Assembly: GCA_032622095.1 (NCBI GenBank)
Contig: CP136063.1
Location: 265,725,426 to 265,789,425, forward strand
Source: Siphonodentalium dalli
Lineage: Eukaryota > Mollusca > Scaphopoda > Gadilida > Siphonodentaliidae
DNA: 64,000 nucleotides
Reading direction: 5' to 3'
The notes under the pieces were generated by a model, which saw only the letters and a program-made list of their open reading frames with translations, had not been told where the DNA came from and searched no databases. How positions within the stretch are numbered: the first letter of the stretch is position 1; each line of letters begins with the position of its first letter. Both the position numbers and the translations under genes were made by a program. Positions 46,831-59,965 of this stretch are shown here, piece after piece.

Positions 46831-46998
46831 GGGGATAACAGTGTGGTGTTTTGTGATTTTGGAAAGGTACATGGCGAATAAACTGTGGCAAATTTAGTTA
46901 ATGGGCTACGGCGGAGCCGGAGCCCATTAACGGGTATTTGCCACAGTATATTCGCCATGTACCTTTCCGAAATCACAAAACACCACACTGTTATCCCC
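46831..46998. repeat. Long near-perfect hairpin, ~75-bp arms
   Basis: GGGGATAACAGTGTGGTGTT at 46831 pairs with its complement ending at 46998 through nearly the whole length. The turn is at GGGCTACGGCGGAGCCGGAG. A related GGTGTGGTCTTTTG occurs near 47430. Confidence 0.85.
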
Positions 46999-49217
46999 AT
47001 TCTAATGCTCTTCGAACTTAAAAACGTTATTTAGACAAACAAATGCCTCGTAATTATCAACGAAATGTGCGGTCATAGAAAACATTCAGCCAATTCAGAA
47101 CTTTTTATTTTAAATTTAATGCGCTAGATAAAATATAGTCCCTCAATTACCATCACTCTTATCGTTAAAAATGCTGATAAACATGAAAAATGTCCACCTC
47201 AAATAGAAATAAATATGCACAACAATCAGTTCTTGCATGTACTTGATGTCTGTTTCAGATGTTTACCACTTACAAATTGCGGTTTCGATTTTACCGCGAA
47301 CTTGAAGTTTAATTGAAACAATGGGAAGTTGTTTACTCAATGCGATGTATTTCATGCCGTGTCTGTCGCGGTTCATGTCAAGAAATTTGGTCAAATGATA
47401 TCGAGACACGGGACATTTGTGGGATATAACGGTGTGGTCTTTTGTAGATGTATACAGGGCGAATGTACTAACTGTCAATTTTTGAAAAAGCGACGTAGCT
47501 GGTTTGTTATATAGCAACGAGCTAGTAACGGAAGTCAGTAGACCGGGCGCCAACTCTATAATCTACTCCGTAATGTCGCCGGCATGTACTACGTAAGGGT
47601 GACGTCATGGAGTGAAACGGAACATTGAGCGGGGCTGGATTGGGCATGGCTGAGATTAGGAATTCAGCTAACGGCAATATTGGCGCGTAGGAATATTTAA
47701 CATTGAAGCGGTGAACCGGACTATACATTGCGACAGGTTATTGAATGAATAACCCCCCGTAAATATGTGGTGTTTCCGGGGGTATGTTGGCCTAAGTGCA
47801 TTAGAATATGTTTATTATATGACCAATTGAACTTAATTATTACAAACAACCTCTGAAAGTTATTTTTTAAAATGGGATCAGGTGAATTCAAATTTAATGA
47901 ACGTATCGCAACAATTTAATCAACAACAACAATTTTAAGATTAAATTTCTCAATTGAAAATAGTTCAGGAGCCTCGTTCTGATTAAGACACCCATGATCT
48001 GGACTCGGATCACGATACTATCATGATCCGATTTATCAGAAAACCATCACCAAACAATATTGGTATTTAGTGAAAATAATGGGTCATATAATAAAATGTA
48101 TATCGGAATATCTATATTCGAAAACCAAATTTGTATGATTATTTTACGTGATTTATGGCCCTCAGTTTGTCTTTTCTTTTTTTTTTAAATTTAGGACATA
48201 GCACAATAACTTGAACAAATGCATAATAATTCCATTCATATTTAACGTATTGATCTCTTACAACAATATCTCAACCGAGTTCGAAAACCAAATTTGTCCG
48301 ATTATTTTTACATGAGTTATGGCCCTTAGTTTGTTTTCTTCTTTTTTTTAGAAATTTTAAGGACGTAGCACCATAATCGAACAAATGTCAACCGATTCCA
48401 TTCAAATTTTGTAAATGGGTAATTTACAACAATATTTCGATCAATAGGCAAACAAAAAAATTCTCGACGATCGCCATCTTTGATGTAAACCCTTGTTTTA
48501 AGTTAAGGCCATAAGAAAAATAAATTCAGTAGTTTGGAGAACTAACTCTGTAGCTGGGCCAGTGGCTCACTTCAAAGAAAACCACATAAACTCGCTTAAG
48601 CCACCCCTAAGGGCAACTTAATCATATGGTAGTGAAATTGGCCTATGAGTGAATTTCACGATAGACCATGAATTTGATCAAACTAGTTGCATGGCTGGAT
48701 GTCTCATGCTGAAAACCACTAGAAACACCCTTACATAGGTACTTGTAACAAGTATATATATAATATGTATTCTTGTCCTAATGGGATGAAACTGGCTTAT
48801 ATGAGATATTAGTGGTTTTCGACATCAGTTAGGATTTCGGGGGAAATTAACCCGTGGCACAGGCTGCATGATGGCTCACCCAATACTTTTAAGTAGGATT
48901 CACCGCACTCGACAACAGCTCCTAGAATTCATTCTAACATATCTTCATAATACATGATGATACATGTACATACAAATACACGCATTACATAACATTAGTT
49001 ACACAAATCACATAGAAGACACATGAGATCATAGCACAAGTTGTTAAACTTACCAGCCTCCCATCTCCCTGTAGAAAATACCCTGACCCAGTCTGAGTAA
49101 ACCCACACTATTGCAGTGATTTTGGAGGGTGAACCTAGAAAATATTGTTATAAAACCAGTTCTGGTGTAAATTTGACCGGGAAAGTTTCGACAACAATAT
49201 ATCCAAAATCCAAAAAC
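46999..49217. other. Intergenic, mostly unassigned
   Basis: No gene is supported. Two similar blocks (48120-48230 and 48280-48400) repeat GTTATGGCCCTTAGTTTGT and ACCAAATTTGT-type modules found in the dispersed repeats elsewhere. Confidence 0.4.
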
Positions 49218-49302
49218 TCGTTCCCATCTACATGTCAATGTCAACATCCATGACAAATTTCATAATAATCGGATCAAAGGTACGAACTGTAGCCCGTGCT
49301 AA
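49218..49302 (-). repeat. Lone inverted unit of the 50-54 kb satellite
   Basis: CTCGTTCCCATCTACATGTC through GTACGAACTGTAGCCCGTGC is the reverse complement of the satellite monomer, placed 1.2 kb before the array. Confidence 0.85.
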
Positions 49303-50200
49303 AGGAAATTGTTGATGAATCACACACACACGCACACACACACGCACGACGGATACCAAGCCATGGCAATAGCTCAAACTTTACAAAGTAAAGTTGAGCT
49401 AAAAAACAAGATAAACAAAGATGGTAGTCAATATGGCCGAATTTATCAAGTGTCTTTACAGTATCATAAGCATGGTTTATTATTGTGGTTTATTATCATG
49501 GATAGAGTTGAACAAAATCGGAAATGTAACTAGTATTTATACCGCAAGGGGTATGCATTTCAGTTTCTGCATTACATTCAGTAATTATTATACCCCCCGC
49601 AACGAAGTTAGGGGGGGTATACTGGAGTCAGCTTGTCCGTCCGTCCGTCGGCGTCGTCCGTCGGCGTCGTCCGTCGTCCGTCCGTGGACACAAATTTGTC
49701 CGGAGTTTTTCTCAGTCGTTTTTTGATCAATTTCCGTGAAACTTGGCACAGACATCAACCACCATGGGAACCTGTGCACCTTAGATTATGACGTCTGTTG
49801 GACTTTTTTTAGTGGAGTTATCCCCCCTTTTTCGACTTGTCCGAGCTTTTATTCCTACATTTTTCGGTCAATGTTTTTTAATCTTGGCACTGATATTTAG
49901 TACCATGGGAACCTGTGCACCTGCGATTATGACGTCTGTCTGACATTTTTTGGCGGAGTTATTCCCCTTTTACAACTTAGAAATTTTTTCGCAACATACA
50001 TAATTTTGTCCAAGCTTTTATTCCTACATTTTTCGGTCAATAGGTTTAAGATTAGGGTTATGGTTGTACACCTGCAATGGGAACTGTTATTTTATTATTT
50101 TAACTAAATGTTTACTGACATGTGAAACATCTTAGTATTTTAAAAACAGGGGGGTATCCGTAGTCCCATTGGGACAGTCACACCTCTAGTTATTTTTGGC
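49303..50200. repeat. (CA)n tract and mollusc-type dispersed repeat
   Basis: A CACACACA tract lies at 49321-49347. From about 49572 comes ATACCCCCCGCAACGAAGTT, a GTCCGTCCGTCGGCGTC block and two copies of the ACCATGGGAACCTGTGCACC / GATTATGACGTCTGT module. It ends near ATCCGTAGTCCCATTGGGAC. Confidence 0.65.
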
Positions 50201-50499
50201 CCGACTGTTGGATGTATTCTAATCAGAAAATTCTAACTTTAATGAGGTAAATCAATGGGTTCGACATGTGTTGCAGTGACTGATCGTAATCGGCCTCTCG
50301 TTCATATGTGATAATGATGTATCTTAATTTATTATGATGATGGTTTCAAGGAACAATTATCAGAGGTGCCATGTTGATAACCCTTCCCTAAATTGCATAA
50401 TTTATTTTAAGGAAAATTAACTCACTTCAACTTCTATAATATAACCATAGATTGGGATTTACATTTAGTTCAATGGGCAGAGATAGGAGAGTTAACACT

Positions 50500-53400
50500 C
50501 CCGCACCCACCGGCAGCCATCTTAGATTTTACTCTTTGCATGACTAAATCCTTTGACACGGGCTACAGGTTGTACATTTGGTCTGATCATCATAAAATTT
50601 GTATTGGATGTTAACAATGACATGCAGATGGGAACGAGTCATTTTTGGGTCATTCGGGTAAAAAACATGGCCGCCAGCAGCCATCTTGGATTTTACTCTT
50701 TGTATGACTAAATCCTTTAGCACGGGCTACAGGTCGTACCTTTAGTCTGATCATCATGAAATTTGTCATCGCTGTTGAAATTGGAATGTAGATGGGAACG
50801 AGTCATTTTGGGGTCATACGGACAAAAAACATGGCGTCAGTGGCCATCTTTGATTTCAAAATTTAATCCATTAGCACGGGCCACAGGTCGTACTGTTTGT
50901 CTGATCATCATGAAATTTGTCATGGATGTTAACATTGACATGTAGATGGGAACAGGTAATTTTGGGGTCATTCGGCCCAAAAATATGGCCGCCAGCAGCC
51001 ATCTTGGATTTTACTCTTTGTATGACTAAATTCTTTAGCACGGGCTACAGGTCGTACTTTTAGTCTGATCATCATAAAATTTGTCAAGAATGTTAGTAAT
51101 GACATGTAGATGGGAACGAGTCATTTTGGGGTCATTCGGCCAAAAAACATGGCCGCCAGCAGCCATCTTGGATTTTACTCTTTGTATGACTAAATCCTTT
51201 AGCACGGGCTACAGGTCGTACCTTTAGTCTGATCATCATAAAATTTGTCATGGCTGTTGAAATTGGAATGTAGATGGGAACGAGTCATTTTGGGGTCATT
51301 CGGACAAAAAACATGGCCGCCAGTGGCCATCTTGGATTTCAAAATTTAATCCATTAGCACGGGCCTCAGGTCGTACTGTTCGTCTGATCATCATGAAATT
51401 TGTCATGGATGTTAATATTGACATGTAGATTGGAACGAGTAATTTTGGGGTAATTTGGCCAAAAAACATGGCCACCAGCAGCCATCTTGGATTTTACTCT
51501 TTGCATGACTAAATCCTTTAACACGGGCTACAGGTCGTACCTTTAGTCTGATCATCATGAAATTTGTCATGGCTGTTGAAATTGGAATGTAGATGGGAAC
51601 GAGTCATTTTGGGGTCATTCGGACAGAAAACATGGCCACCAGCAGCCATCTTTGATTTCAAAATTTAATCCATTAGCACTGGCCACAGGTCGTACTGTTC
51701 GTCTGATCATCATGAAATTTGTCATGGATGTTAATATTGACATGTAGATGGGAACGAGTAATTTTGGGGTCATTCGGCCAAAAAACATGGCTGCCAGCAG
51801 CCATCTTGGATTTTACTCTTTGTATGACTAAATTCTTTAGCACAGGCTACAGGTCGTACCTTTAGTCTGATCATCATAAAATTTGTCATGGATGTTAACA
51901 ATGACATGTAGATGGGAACGAGTCATTTTAGGGTCATTCGGCTAAAAAATATGGCCGCCAGCAGCCATCTTGGATTTTACTCTTTGTATGACTAAATCCT
52001 TTAGCACGAGCTACAGGTCGTACCTTTTGTCTGATCATCATAAAATTTGTCGTGAATGTTAATAATGACATGTAGATGGGTACGAGTCATTGTGGGGTCA
52101 TTCGGCCAAAAAACATGGCAGCCAGCAGCCATCTTGGATTTTACTCTTTGTATGACTAAATGCTTTAGCATGGACTACAGGTCGTACGTTGTGTCTGATC
52201 ATCATGAAATTTTGGATGGCTGTTGAAATTGGAATGAAGATGGGAACTAGTCATTTTGGGGTCATTCGGACGAAAAACATGGCCGCCAGCGGCCATCTTT
52301 GATTTCAAAATTCAATCCTTTAGCACGGGCTACAGGTCGTACTGTTTGTCTGATCATCATGAAATTTGTCAAGGATGTTAATATTAACATGTAGATGGGA
52401 ACGATTAATTTTGGGGTCATTCGGCCAAAAAACATGACCGCAGCAGCCATCTTGGATTTTACTCTTTGTATGACTAAATCCGTTAGCAAGGGCTACAGGT
52501 CGTACCTTTAGTCTGATCATCGTAAAATTTGTCATCGATGTTAACAATGACATGTAGATGGGAACGAGTCATTTTGGGGTCATTCGGAAAAAAAAACATG
52601 GCCGCCAGCGGCCATCTTGGATTTCAAAATTCAACCCATTAGCACGGGCTACAGGCCGTACTGTTCGTCTTATTGTCATGAAATTTGTCATGGATGTTAA
52701 TATTGACATGTAGATGGGAACGAGTAATTTTGGGGTCATTTGGCCAAAAAACAGGGCCGCCGGCAGCCATCTTAGATTTACTCTTTGCATGACTAAATCC
52801 TTTGACACAGGCTACAGGTCGTACCTTTGGTCAGATCATCATAAAATTTGTCAAGGATGTTAACAATGACATTTAGATGGGAACGAGTCTTTTTTGGGTC
52901 ATTCGGGCAAAAAACATGGCCGCCAGCAGCCATCTTGGATTTTACTCTTTGTATGACTAAATCCTTTAGCACGGGCTACAGGTCGTACCTTTAGTCTGAT
53001 CATCATGAAATTTGTCATGGCTGTTGAAATTGGAATGTAGATGGGAACGAGTCATTTTGGGGTCATTCGGCCGAAAAACATCGCCGCCAGCAGCCATCTT
53101 TGATTTAAAAATTTAATCCATTAGCACGGGCTACAGGTCGTACTGTTCGTCTGATCATCATGAAATTTGTCATGGATGTTAATATTGACATGTAGATGGG
53201 AACGATTAATTTTGGGGTCATTCGGCTAAAAAACATGGCCGCCAGCAGCCATCTTGGATTTTACTCTTTGTATGACTAAATCATTTAGCACGGGTTACAG
53301 GTCGTACTTTTAGTCTGATCATCATGAAATTTGTCATGGATGTTAACAATGACATGTAGATGGTAACTAGTAATTTTGAGGTCATTCGGCCAAAAAACAT

Positions 53401-54745
53401 GGCAGCCAGCAGCCATCTTGGATTTTACTCTTTGTATGACTAAATCCTTTAGCACGGGCTACAGGTCGTACCTTTAGTGTGATCATCATAAAATTTGTCA
53501 GGGATGTTAATATTGGCATGTACATGTAGATGGGAACGAGTCATTTTGGGGTCATTCGGCCATAAAACATGGCCACCAGCAGCCATCTTTGATTTCAAAA
53601 TTCAATCCATTTAGCACGGGCTACAGGTCGTACTGTTCGTCTGATCATCATGAAATATGTCATGGATGTTAATATTGACATGTTGTTGGGAACGATTTAT
53701 TTTGGGGTAATTCGGCCAAAAAACATGGCTGCCAGCAGCCATCTTGGATTTTACTCTTTGTTTGACTAAATAAATTAGCACGGGCTACAGGTCATAATTT
53801 TAGTCTGATCATCATATAATTTGTCATGGATGTTAACAATGACATGTAGATGGGAACGAGTAATTTTGGGGTCATGCGGCCAAAAAAAACATGGCAGCCA
53901 GCAGCCATCTTGGATTTTACTCTTTGTATGACTAAATCCTTTAGCACAGGCTACAGGTCGTACCTTTAGTGTGATCATCATAAAATTAGTCAGGGATGTT
54001 AATATTGCCATTTAGATGGGAACGAGTCATTTTGGGGTCATTCGGCCATAAAACATGGCCACCAGCAGCCATCTTGGATTTTACTTTTTGTATGACTAAA
54101 TCCTTTAGCACGGGCTACATGTCGTACCTTTAGTCTGATCATCATCAAATTTTTCATGGCTGTTGAAATTGGAATGTATATGGGAACGAGTCATTTTGGG
54201 GTCATTCGGACGAAAAACATGGCCGCCAGTGGCCATCTTTGATTTCAAAATTTAATCCATTAGCACGGGCCACAGGTCGTACTGTCGTCTGATCATCATG
54301 AAATTTGTCATGGATGTTAATATTGACATGTAGATGGGAACGAGTAATTTTGGGGGTCATTCGGCCAAAAAACATGGCCGTCAGCAGCCATCTTGGATTT
54401 TACTCTTTGTATCACTAAATTCTTTAGCACAGGCTACAGGTCGTACCTTTAGTCTGATCATCATGAATTTGTCATGGCTGTTGAAATTGGAATGTAGATG
54501 GGAAAGAGTCATTTTGGGGTCATTCAGACAAAAAACATGGCCGCCAGCAGCCATCTTGGATTTTACTATTTGTATGACTAAACCCTTTAAGCTACAGGTT
54601 GTACCTTTAGTTTGATAATCATAAAATTTGTCATGGATGTTAATAATGACATGTAGATGGGAACGAGTCATTTTGGGGTCATTCGGCCAAAAAAACATGG
54701 CCACCAGCAGCCATCTTGGATTTTACTCTTTGCATGACTAAATCC
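50500..54745 (+). repeat. Satellite array of ~155- and ~164-bp monomers, about 27 copies
   Basis: The core is GCACGGGCTACAGGTCGTAC, CTGATCATCATGAAATTTGT, GACATGTAGATGGGAACGAG, TCATTTTGGGGTCATTCGG and ACATGGCCGCCAGCAGCCAT. Type A monomers have ATTTTACTCTTTGTATGACT, and type B have ATTTCAAAATTTAATCCATT. They follow in a rough A-A-B order (about 19 A, 8 B), which suggests a higher-order unit. Minus-strand frames with RPVARAKG are by-products. Confidence 0.93.
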
Positions 54746-55200
54746 TTTGGCACAGGTTAGACATTTCAATTACATGTAGCACCTTTCCTATTCCTCCATT
54801 TACTGTCAACCATTAAATTATTCCCCTACCTAAGTTGAGCTACAGTGTCATTGACACTTTCATTACCTTTTTAATGTGTACCCATACCATAGAATTCACA
54901 CATGCTTCGATAAATCAACCATTTGTCATCTGATAGAAACCAAATTTGGTATGTGAGTTTCTCAAAAAACTCAAAATACAGATCGACTTTGAATATGGGT
55001 TAGATCTGATTTGTTATACCAGAGTTATGGCCCTATTTCAACTAAGAATTGAACAGATTTGAGGTTTTGATAACACAAGTAGCTTACAATTAATTACCAG
55101 TAATACAAGCTTAACTGCAATAGAGAGACCAGTGAAAATGTTGTCTTATTGAATTAGACTTATTTTTAGCCACCATATATACCACATAGCAGTGAAGCTG
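54746..55200. repeat. Partial dispersed repeat of the ACCAAATTTGGTATG type
   Basis: AATGTGTACCCATACCATAG then AACCAAATTTGGTATGTGAG and AGAGTTATGGCCCTAT follow the order seen at 16.1-18.9 kb, without the CCGT tract. Confidence 0.6.
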
Positions 55201-55293
55201 TAACCCATTCATGATTCAATGGACTCTCCCATTCAGTTCTAAAAGTTTTAATTGGAATAGTCTATTGTTCATTTGTAGGGATGTTCTCATTAT
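55201..55293 (+). repeat. Dispersed ~95-bp repeat, copy 4 of 4
   Basis: TTCAATGGACTCTCCCATTC and AATAGTCTATTGTTCATTTG match the other three copies. Confidence 0.6.
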
Positions 55294-56344
55294 AATTTTC
55301 AATAATCATTCTTCTGTTATATCTCCAGGTTTCTCCTCATTCACTTGCATGGATTTCTGTAGTTAAAAATTAACACTTCTCAACATTCCTGATACTTTCA
55401 TCTGATACCATATGTCTCATTTTATATTGGTTTATTTTGACAAAACAGAAACGCATAACTAAAGATCCAAATATAAAGAGCGTTTATATTCAACTCGCTT
55501 GGAATCCAATAGTTGTTAGTGCTTGATATATCATGCATAAGTACATGTATGCACATCTTATTCGCACAAAATTAACTTAATTTTTACTGTTATGGACCAA
55601 TACTATTTGGGAAATGTATAACTTATCTATATAAATGCGTGTGCCTTTAATTTAGACATATATGGGAAACTCGGTACCTAATATACCGGAGGAGGTGGGG
55701 CTTTCTTGCTTATTTTATTTCAGCTTTCTGACTGATTATGAAACTGCCTATACATCAGGGTGCTCTGCCTATCATTAGCTTAAGTCAGCTTCCGGTGGAC
55801 AAGACACGGTACCTCTTATCGTGGACTCAAGTGTCATTGGGCATCTCCCCTTTACTCACATAATGTGGGTTGTACAAAACTTGTCTGAATGTGTTTAATC
55901 ATCTGACATGTCCGCGATTAATCTGTCTTCAAAATAATATATCATTTACCGTGGTAGAATAAGGTATTGTGATGAAACGATCGTTTACTTTAATGTATAC
56001 CGTATGTTTACATGCATTTTCTGATAGCGCGACAAATCAAAATTCTCTGGAAAACAAGGCTTTGTTCACTTATAAATCTCGTTGCTTTGACATGTAACGG
56101 GCCTCTGATATACACATGTTTGATATCATCATGCTTGGGAAAGGTTGCCCTCTATGTTGATATACGCAGAGCTTCCATTTGACCTAATCCGAAGACATAG
56201 TTTTACAAGCAAGATAACTCCTGCCCACGATTATGGGTGTAAAGTCCATTATAGAAGCTTAACGGGATGGGACTCAGCACCAACACAACCGATATCCCAA
56301 GCTGTTGTGGACTGAGAAGACTTGGTCTAAGTAAATGGTGCTTT
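55294..56344. other. Intergenic, unassigned
   Basis: AT-rich sequence. No gene, repeat or RNA is recognised. Confidence 0.4.
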
Positions 56345-57700
56345 TTAGCTCACCTGAGACGAAGTCTCCGGTGTAGCTATAGTCATCACTCCTCGTCCAT
56401 CCATCTGTCCATCATCCGTCCGTCCATCCATCCGTCAACAATTCTTTAAACATCTTCTCTGAAACCATATGACCGAATGGGTTCATATTTGGTGTGGATG
56501 TTCCCTAGGCGACTCTCATTCAGATTTGTTCAAATGAGGTCACTGGGTCAAATAGTTGCGAAGCCAGGGCCATAACTCTATCCCTCTATAGTAATTCTTA
56601 AAACGTCTTCTCAAGAACTATTGAGCCTATTTAGATTATATTTGATATGGAGGGTCATTGGGTGACTCGGGTTCAGATTTGTTCAAATGGGGTCACTGGG
56701 TCATATATAGGCAGAGCCAGGGGCATAACTCTTAATTTTTTGTTTAAACTTATTAGAACAAAACAACTAACACCATTATAACAGCCATCAGGTTGACCAC
56801 ACCAAATTTGATTTAAATCAGTCTAAAATCCAGAACATGCAAACAGCAGACACTTTGATGATATCAAACTTTGATCTAAATGAGATATGAGCAGGGTTCC
56901 TGAGAAGACAGAATGTTTACTTAACAGCATATAGAAGTCACACTGTGTTGGCTAAGGTGATTAATGAGATGGCAGCATTAAAAAAATCTGCTGGGAATGA
57001 AAGCTTTGTTGATTGATGTCTTAGATATATCTGCCTGGTAGAGAGTTGTATATAAATGACCTGTTGCTTATGATAACAAACTAATTCCAAAGCCAAGTGT
57101 GGATCTGACAGTTAGGTCATTATTTATATACCCTTTCATGAGGGGAGCTCCCCTGGTACAGCATTAAAGATCATGTAACAGTGCATTCTCTTATATATGC
57201 GAGCCTCCCATAGGGAGCCAGGGACATAACTTATCCATTCATTGTAATTCTTAAAACGTCTTCGTATCAAGAACCATGGGGTCTATTCAGCTTATTTTTG
57301 GTATGGATGACTGGGATTCAGATTTGATTCAGAATTGGATCACTGGGTCAAATAGGGGCAGAGCCATGGACATAATTCTTTCCCTTAATAGTCATTATTA
57401 AAACATCGTCTCAAGAACCATTTGGCATATTCAGCATATATTTCGTATGGATAGTCCTTGGGTCACTGGTATTCATATTTGTTCAAATGGTGTCACCAGG
57501 TCAAACAGGGGTGCGACCCTATTTTAATTATTAAAATGGCTCCTCCTCGAGACCCACCAGGCATATTTAGCTTATATGTAGTATGGAGGGTATTTGTGTT
57601 ACTTGGGACTGGGTTACTGATTTGATAAAATGGGTTCAACCAGTCAAGAAATGACATTTGGTGTATATGGCCTATGGAGAGTTGGGATCAAAATTTGTTT
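56345..57700. repeat. Mollusc-type dispersed repeat starting TTTAGCTCACCTGAGACG
   Basis: TTTTAGCTCACCTGAGACGA is followed by a CCATCCGTCCGTCCATCC tract and several copies of modules like TTCAGATTTGTTCAAATG, GGTCACTGGGTCAAATAG and CAGAGCCAGGGGCATAACTC. A fragment of the ATGACTGGAGC hairpin MITE lies within it at about 57125-57210 (TTCTCTTATATATGCGAGCC). Confidence 0.65.
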
Positions 57701-58110
57701 GATTGCGGTCCACCGTCCACCATTAAAGGGGGGGGCATGTCAGGTTGGAACTTTGCAACAGTTAGGATAGCTTGAGGTATCAGTTGTAAAATTCCAACAT
57801 GTGCAAAGGAATTTTACGAACTTGGGAGTGTGTTTGCTTCATTTGGAGTGTGTTCACTTCAGTTAGGAGGGAGCAGACTATGTAGGGTGTGTGTGATCAG
57901 GGCCATGTAGTTGAAAATTTCAAAGTGGACACCCTACTGCTTAATGGAGACCCACTAGCTACGTCCCTCTTTATGGCTACTTGTTTTAAAGTGATTTTGA
58001 CAAGTACTATTTCATGTGGTCTTCCTAGTCCCAGTCTTCTCAGTATTTACAGTCTGGTGAGCGTCTCCACGGTCATTGACAGTCTTGTTTATTATGGGAC
58101 GTATCGTACT
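57701..58110. other. Intergenic, unassigned
   Basis: No feature is recognised beyond a GGGGGGG run near 57729. Confidence 0.35.
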
Positions 58111-58720
58111 ACGCTACCATAATTATACACCCGCGCTCGAAGAGAATGGAGGTATATACTGGATTGACCTCGTCCGTCCGCCCGTCCGTCGACGCGTCCA
58201 GCCGTCCGTCCGTCATTCCGTCCGGACACCGCGGCATCCTTCCGGGCAGATATATCAAACACCAGTTTTCGGATCCTGAATGAAATTTGGTATGGATGTT
58301 CACTACTATGAGGGCATTAAATGGAGTGTTCAATCATGTTTTCTGAATTTTCAGTTTTAGTTCTTCATTTTTGTTTATCTGGAAATGTTGGGGTTTTTTT
58401 TCCGTCCGAGTAGATATCTCTACCACCCTTTGACGAATATCAATGAAACAAATTTGGTATGGATGTTCATTACTATGAGTGCCTTCAACGGAGTGTTCAA
58501 TCGTTTTTTTTTCAAGATTTTTCGTTCTAGAGTTATTCATCTTTGTTTATCTGGAAATGTTGTTTTTTTGGTCCGTCCGAGCAGATTTCTCCACAACCAG
58601 TTGACGAATCTCAATACAATTTGGTATGGATGTTCACTACTATGAGTGCAATCAAGTGAGTGTTCAATCGTTTTATTGAGTGTTCAATGTTTTTTTCCGG
58701 CTTTCCGTTCTAGTTTAATA
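58111..58720. repeat. Mollusc-type dispersed repeat with three internal copies
   Basis: ATACACCCGCGCTCGAAGAG and a CCGTCCGTC block lead into three diverged ~150-bp units sharing TTTGGTATGGATGTTCA, CTACTATGAG and GAGTGTTCAATC. Confidence 0.7.
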
Positions 58721-59965
58721 TGGATTTAGTTCAAGAGTCTTTGTTGTCTGGAAGTCATTCTTAGAAACGGGAGTTTTTCGACAACATGCCAGTTGAGAAT
58801 TATCTGCGATAGTATGGAATGATCTATCAATGCGATATGAATATAGTACTGAATACCGATTTTAAACTTGAAAGGACTGAACCGATCGACTTTGACCAGC
58901 TACAACGCTTTACATCGGTCGCAGATATAGACGACCAAGAACAGAATTCTGAACTTCCGGTTATGAGACATCTAATTTTAAAGAACATTTACACAAGCAA
59001 ATTGATATGAAATGAACGATATTGCCACTATTATCATATTCGGGATTCTATTTTCCATCGATTTCTGTATTACAAAGTCTACTTCTTCAAACGGTAACGG
59101 CGAAATAATTGCTAGATTTAAACTAACATCCTAACTTCGTTGCAATCATCCACAGAAATTGGAATCACTGACCTTTATGCAATTTTTTGATATTTTTTTG
59201 GAGTTATAGGCATTAGGGTTCAGAAGAATGGCAGGTAATTTTCTGGAGATTCCTCCACCACCATTCACTTCGACCCGTGAATTGTAACAACAAAAGCATA
59301 AATCTCAGGGTTTTCGGCATATATAGTTAGAAAAAGCATTGATCTACAATCTTACCGCGAGCATAGCATCTATTCGTTGATTTATTCCAGGTTTTATCGC
59401 ACGTTAACAAATTGTTTTCACCTGTTAGCTAGGTGGTGCCGCCGAAGATAGCCGGAACTCCTCGATTTGTCTTCGGCAAATCGAAAAATCTGGTAGTACG
59501 AAAACTGGTATTCGGAGCCGGAACATTGTTATCGGTCAAAACAATCAGCCCACGACAAAGGTCTATTAAAAGTATCAGGTTCTGCCTTCCCAGCTGGTCC
59601 ATTAAGCGTTGTTTCATTGTGTAATATGGTCATTTGAGTGTTAAACAGAATAAAATGTCAAGAAAGGGATTTTGGTGTCATTAGACGCAGAATAACACAT
59701 CCAAACTATCCAGAAATTCAAGTTGGCGTTCAACATAGCCACCGAAACTAATAAATAGCTAGGGCAAATTACTCACAAAGTCAAATTGACCAAACACGAA
59801 TACAGTCTCGATATGGACATCTGATTGTTAACAATATGATTTGGGTGTGCATGGCTGAGAATGTGTCGACATTTCAAGATGGCTACCAAAATGGTCGTCG
59901 AAAATTGTCAAAATTTGAGTGATATCAATATCAGTATGATTAAATAATTAGCCAGTACAATTTTC
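58721..59965. other. Intergenic with two short unassigned frames
   Basis: A 62-codon minus-strand frame at 59429-59617 (start MKQRLMDQLGRQNLILLID, containing FRTTRFFDLPKTN) and a 63-codon plus-strand frame at 58819-59010 (ERTEPIDFDQLQRF) have protein-like composition. I do not recognise either, and neither has clear splice context. They may be remnants of a mobile element. Confidence 0.3.

Noticed and set aside
52262-54704. Minus-strand frames sharing RPVARAKG and DGRWRPCF
   Set aside because: They recur once per satellite monomer in the 50-54 kb array and have no other support.
59429-59617. Minus-strand 62-codon frame as a gene exon
   Set aside because: Composition is protein-like, but I find no family match, splice partners or conserved motif. 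Kept only as a note.
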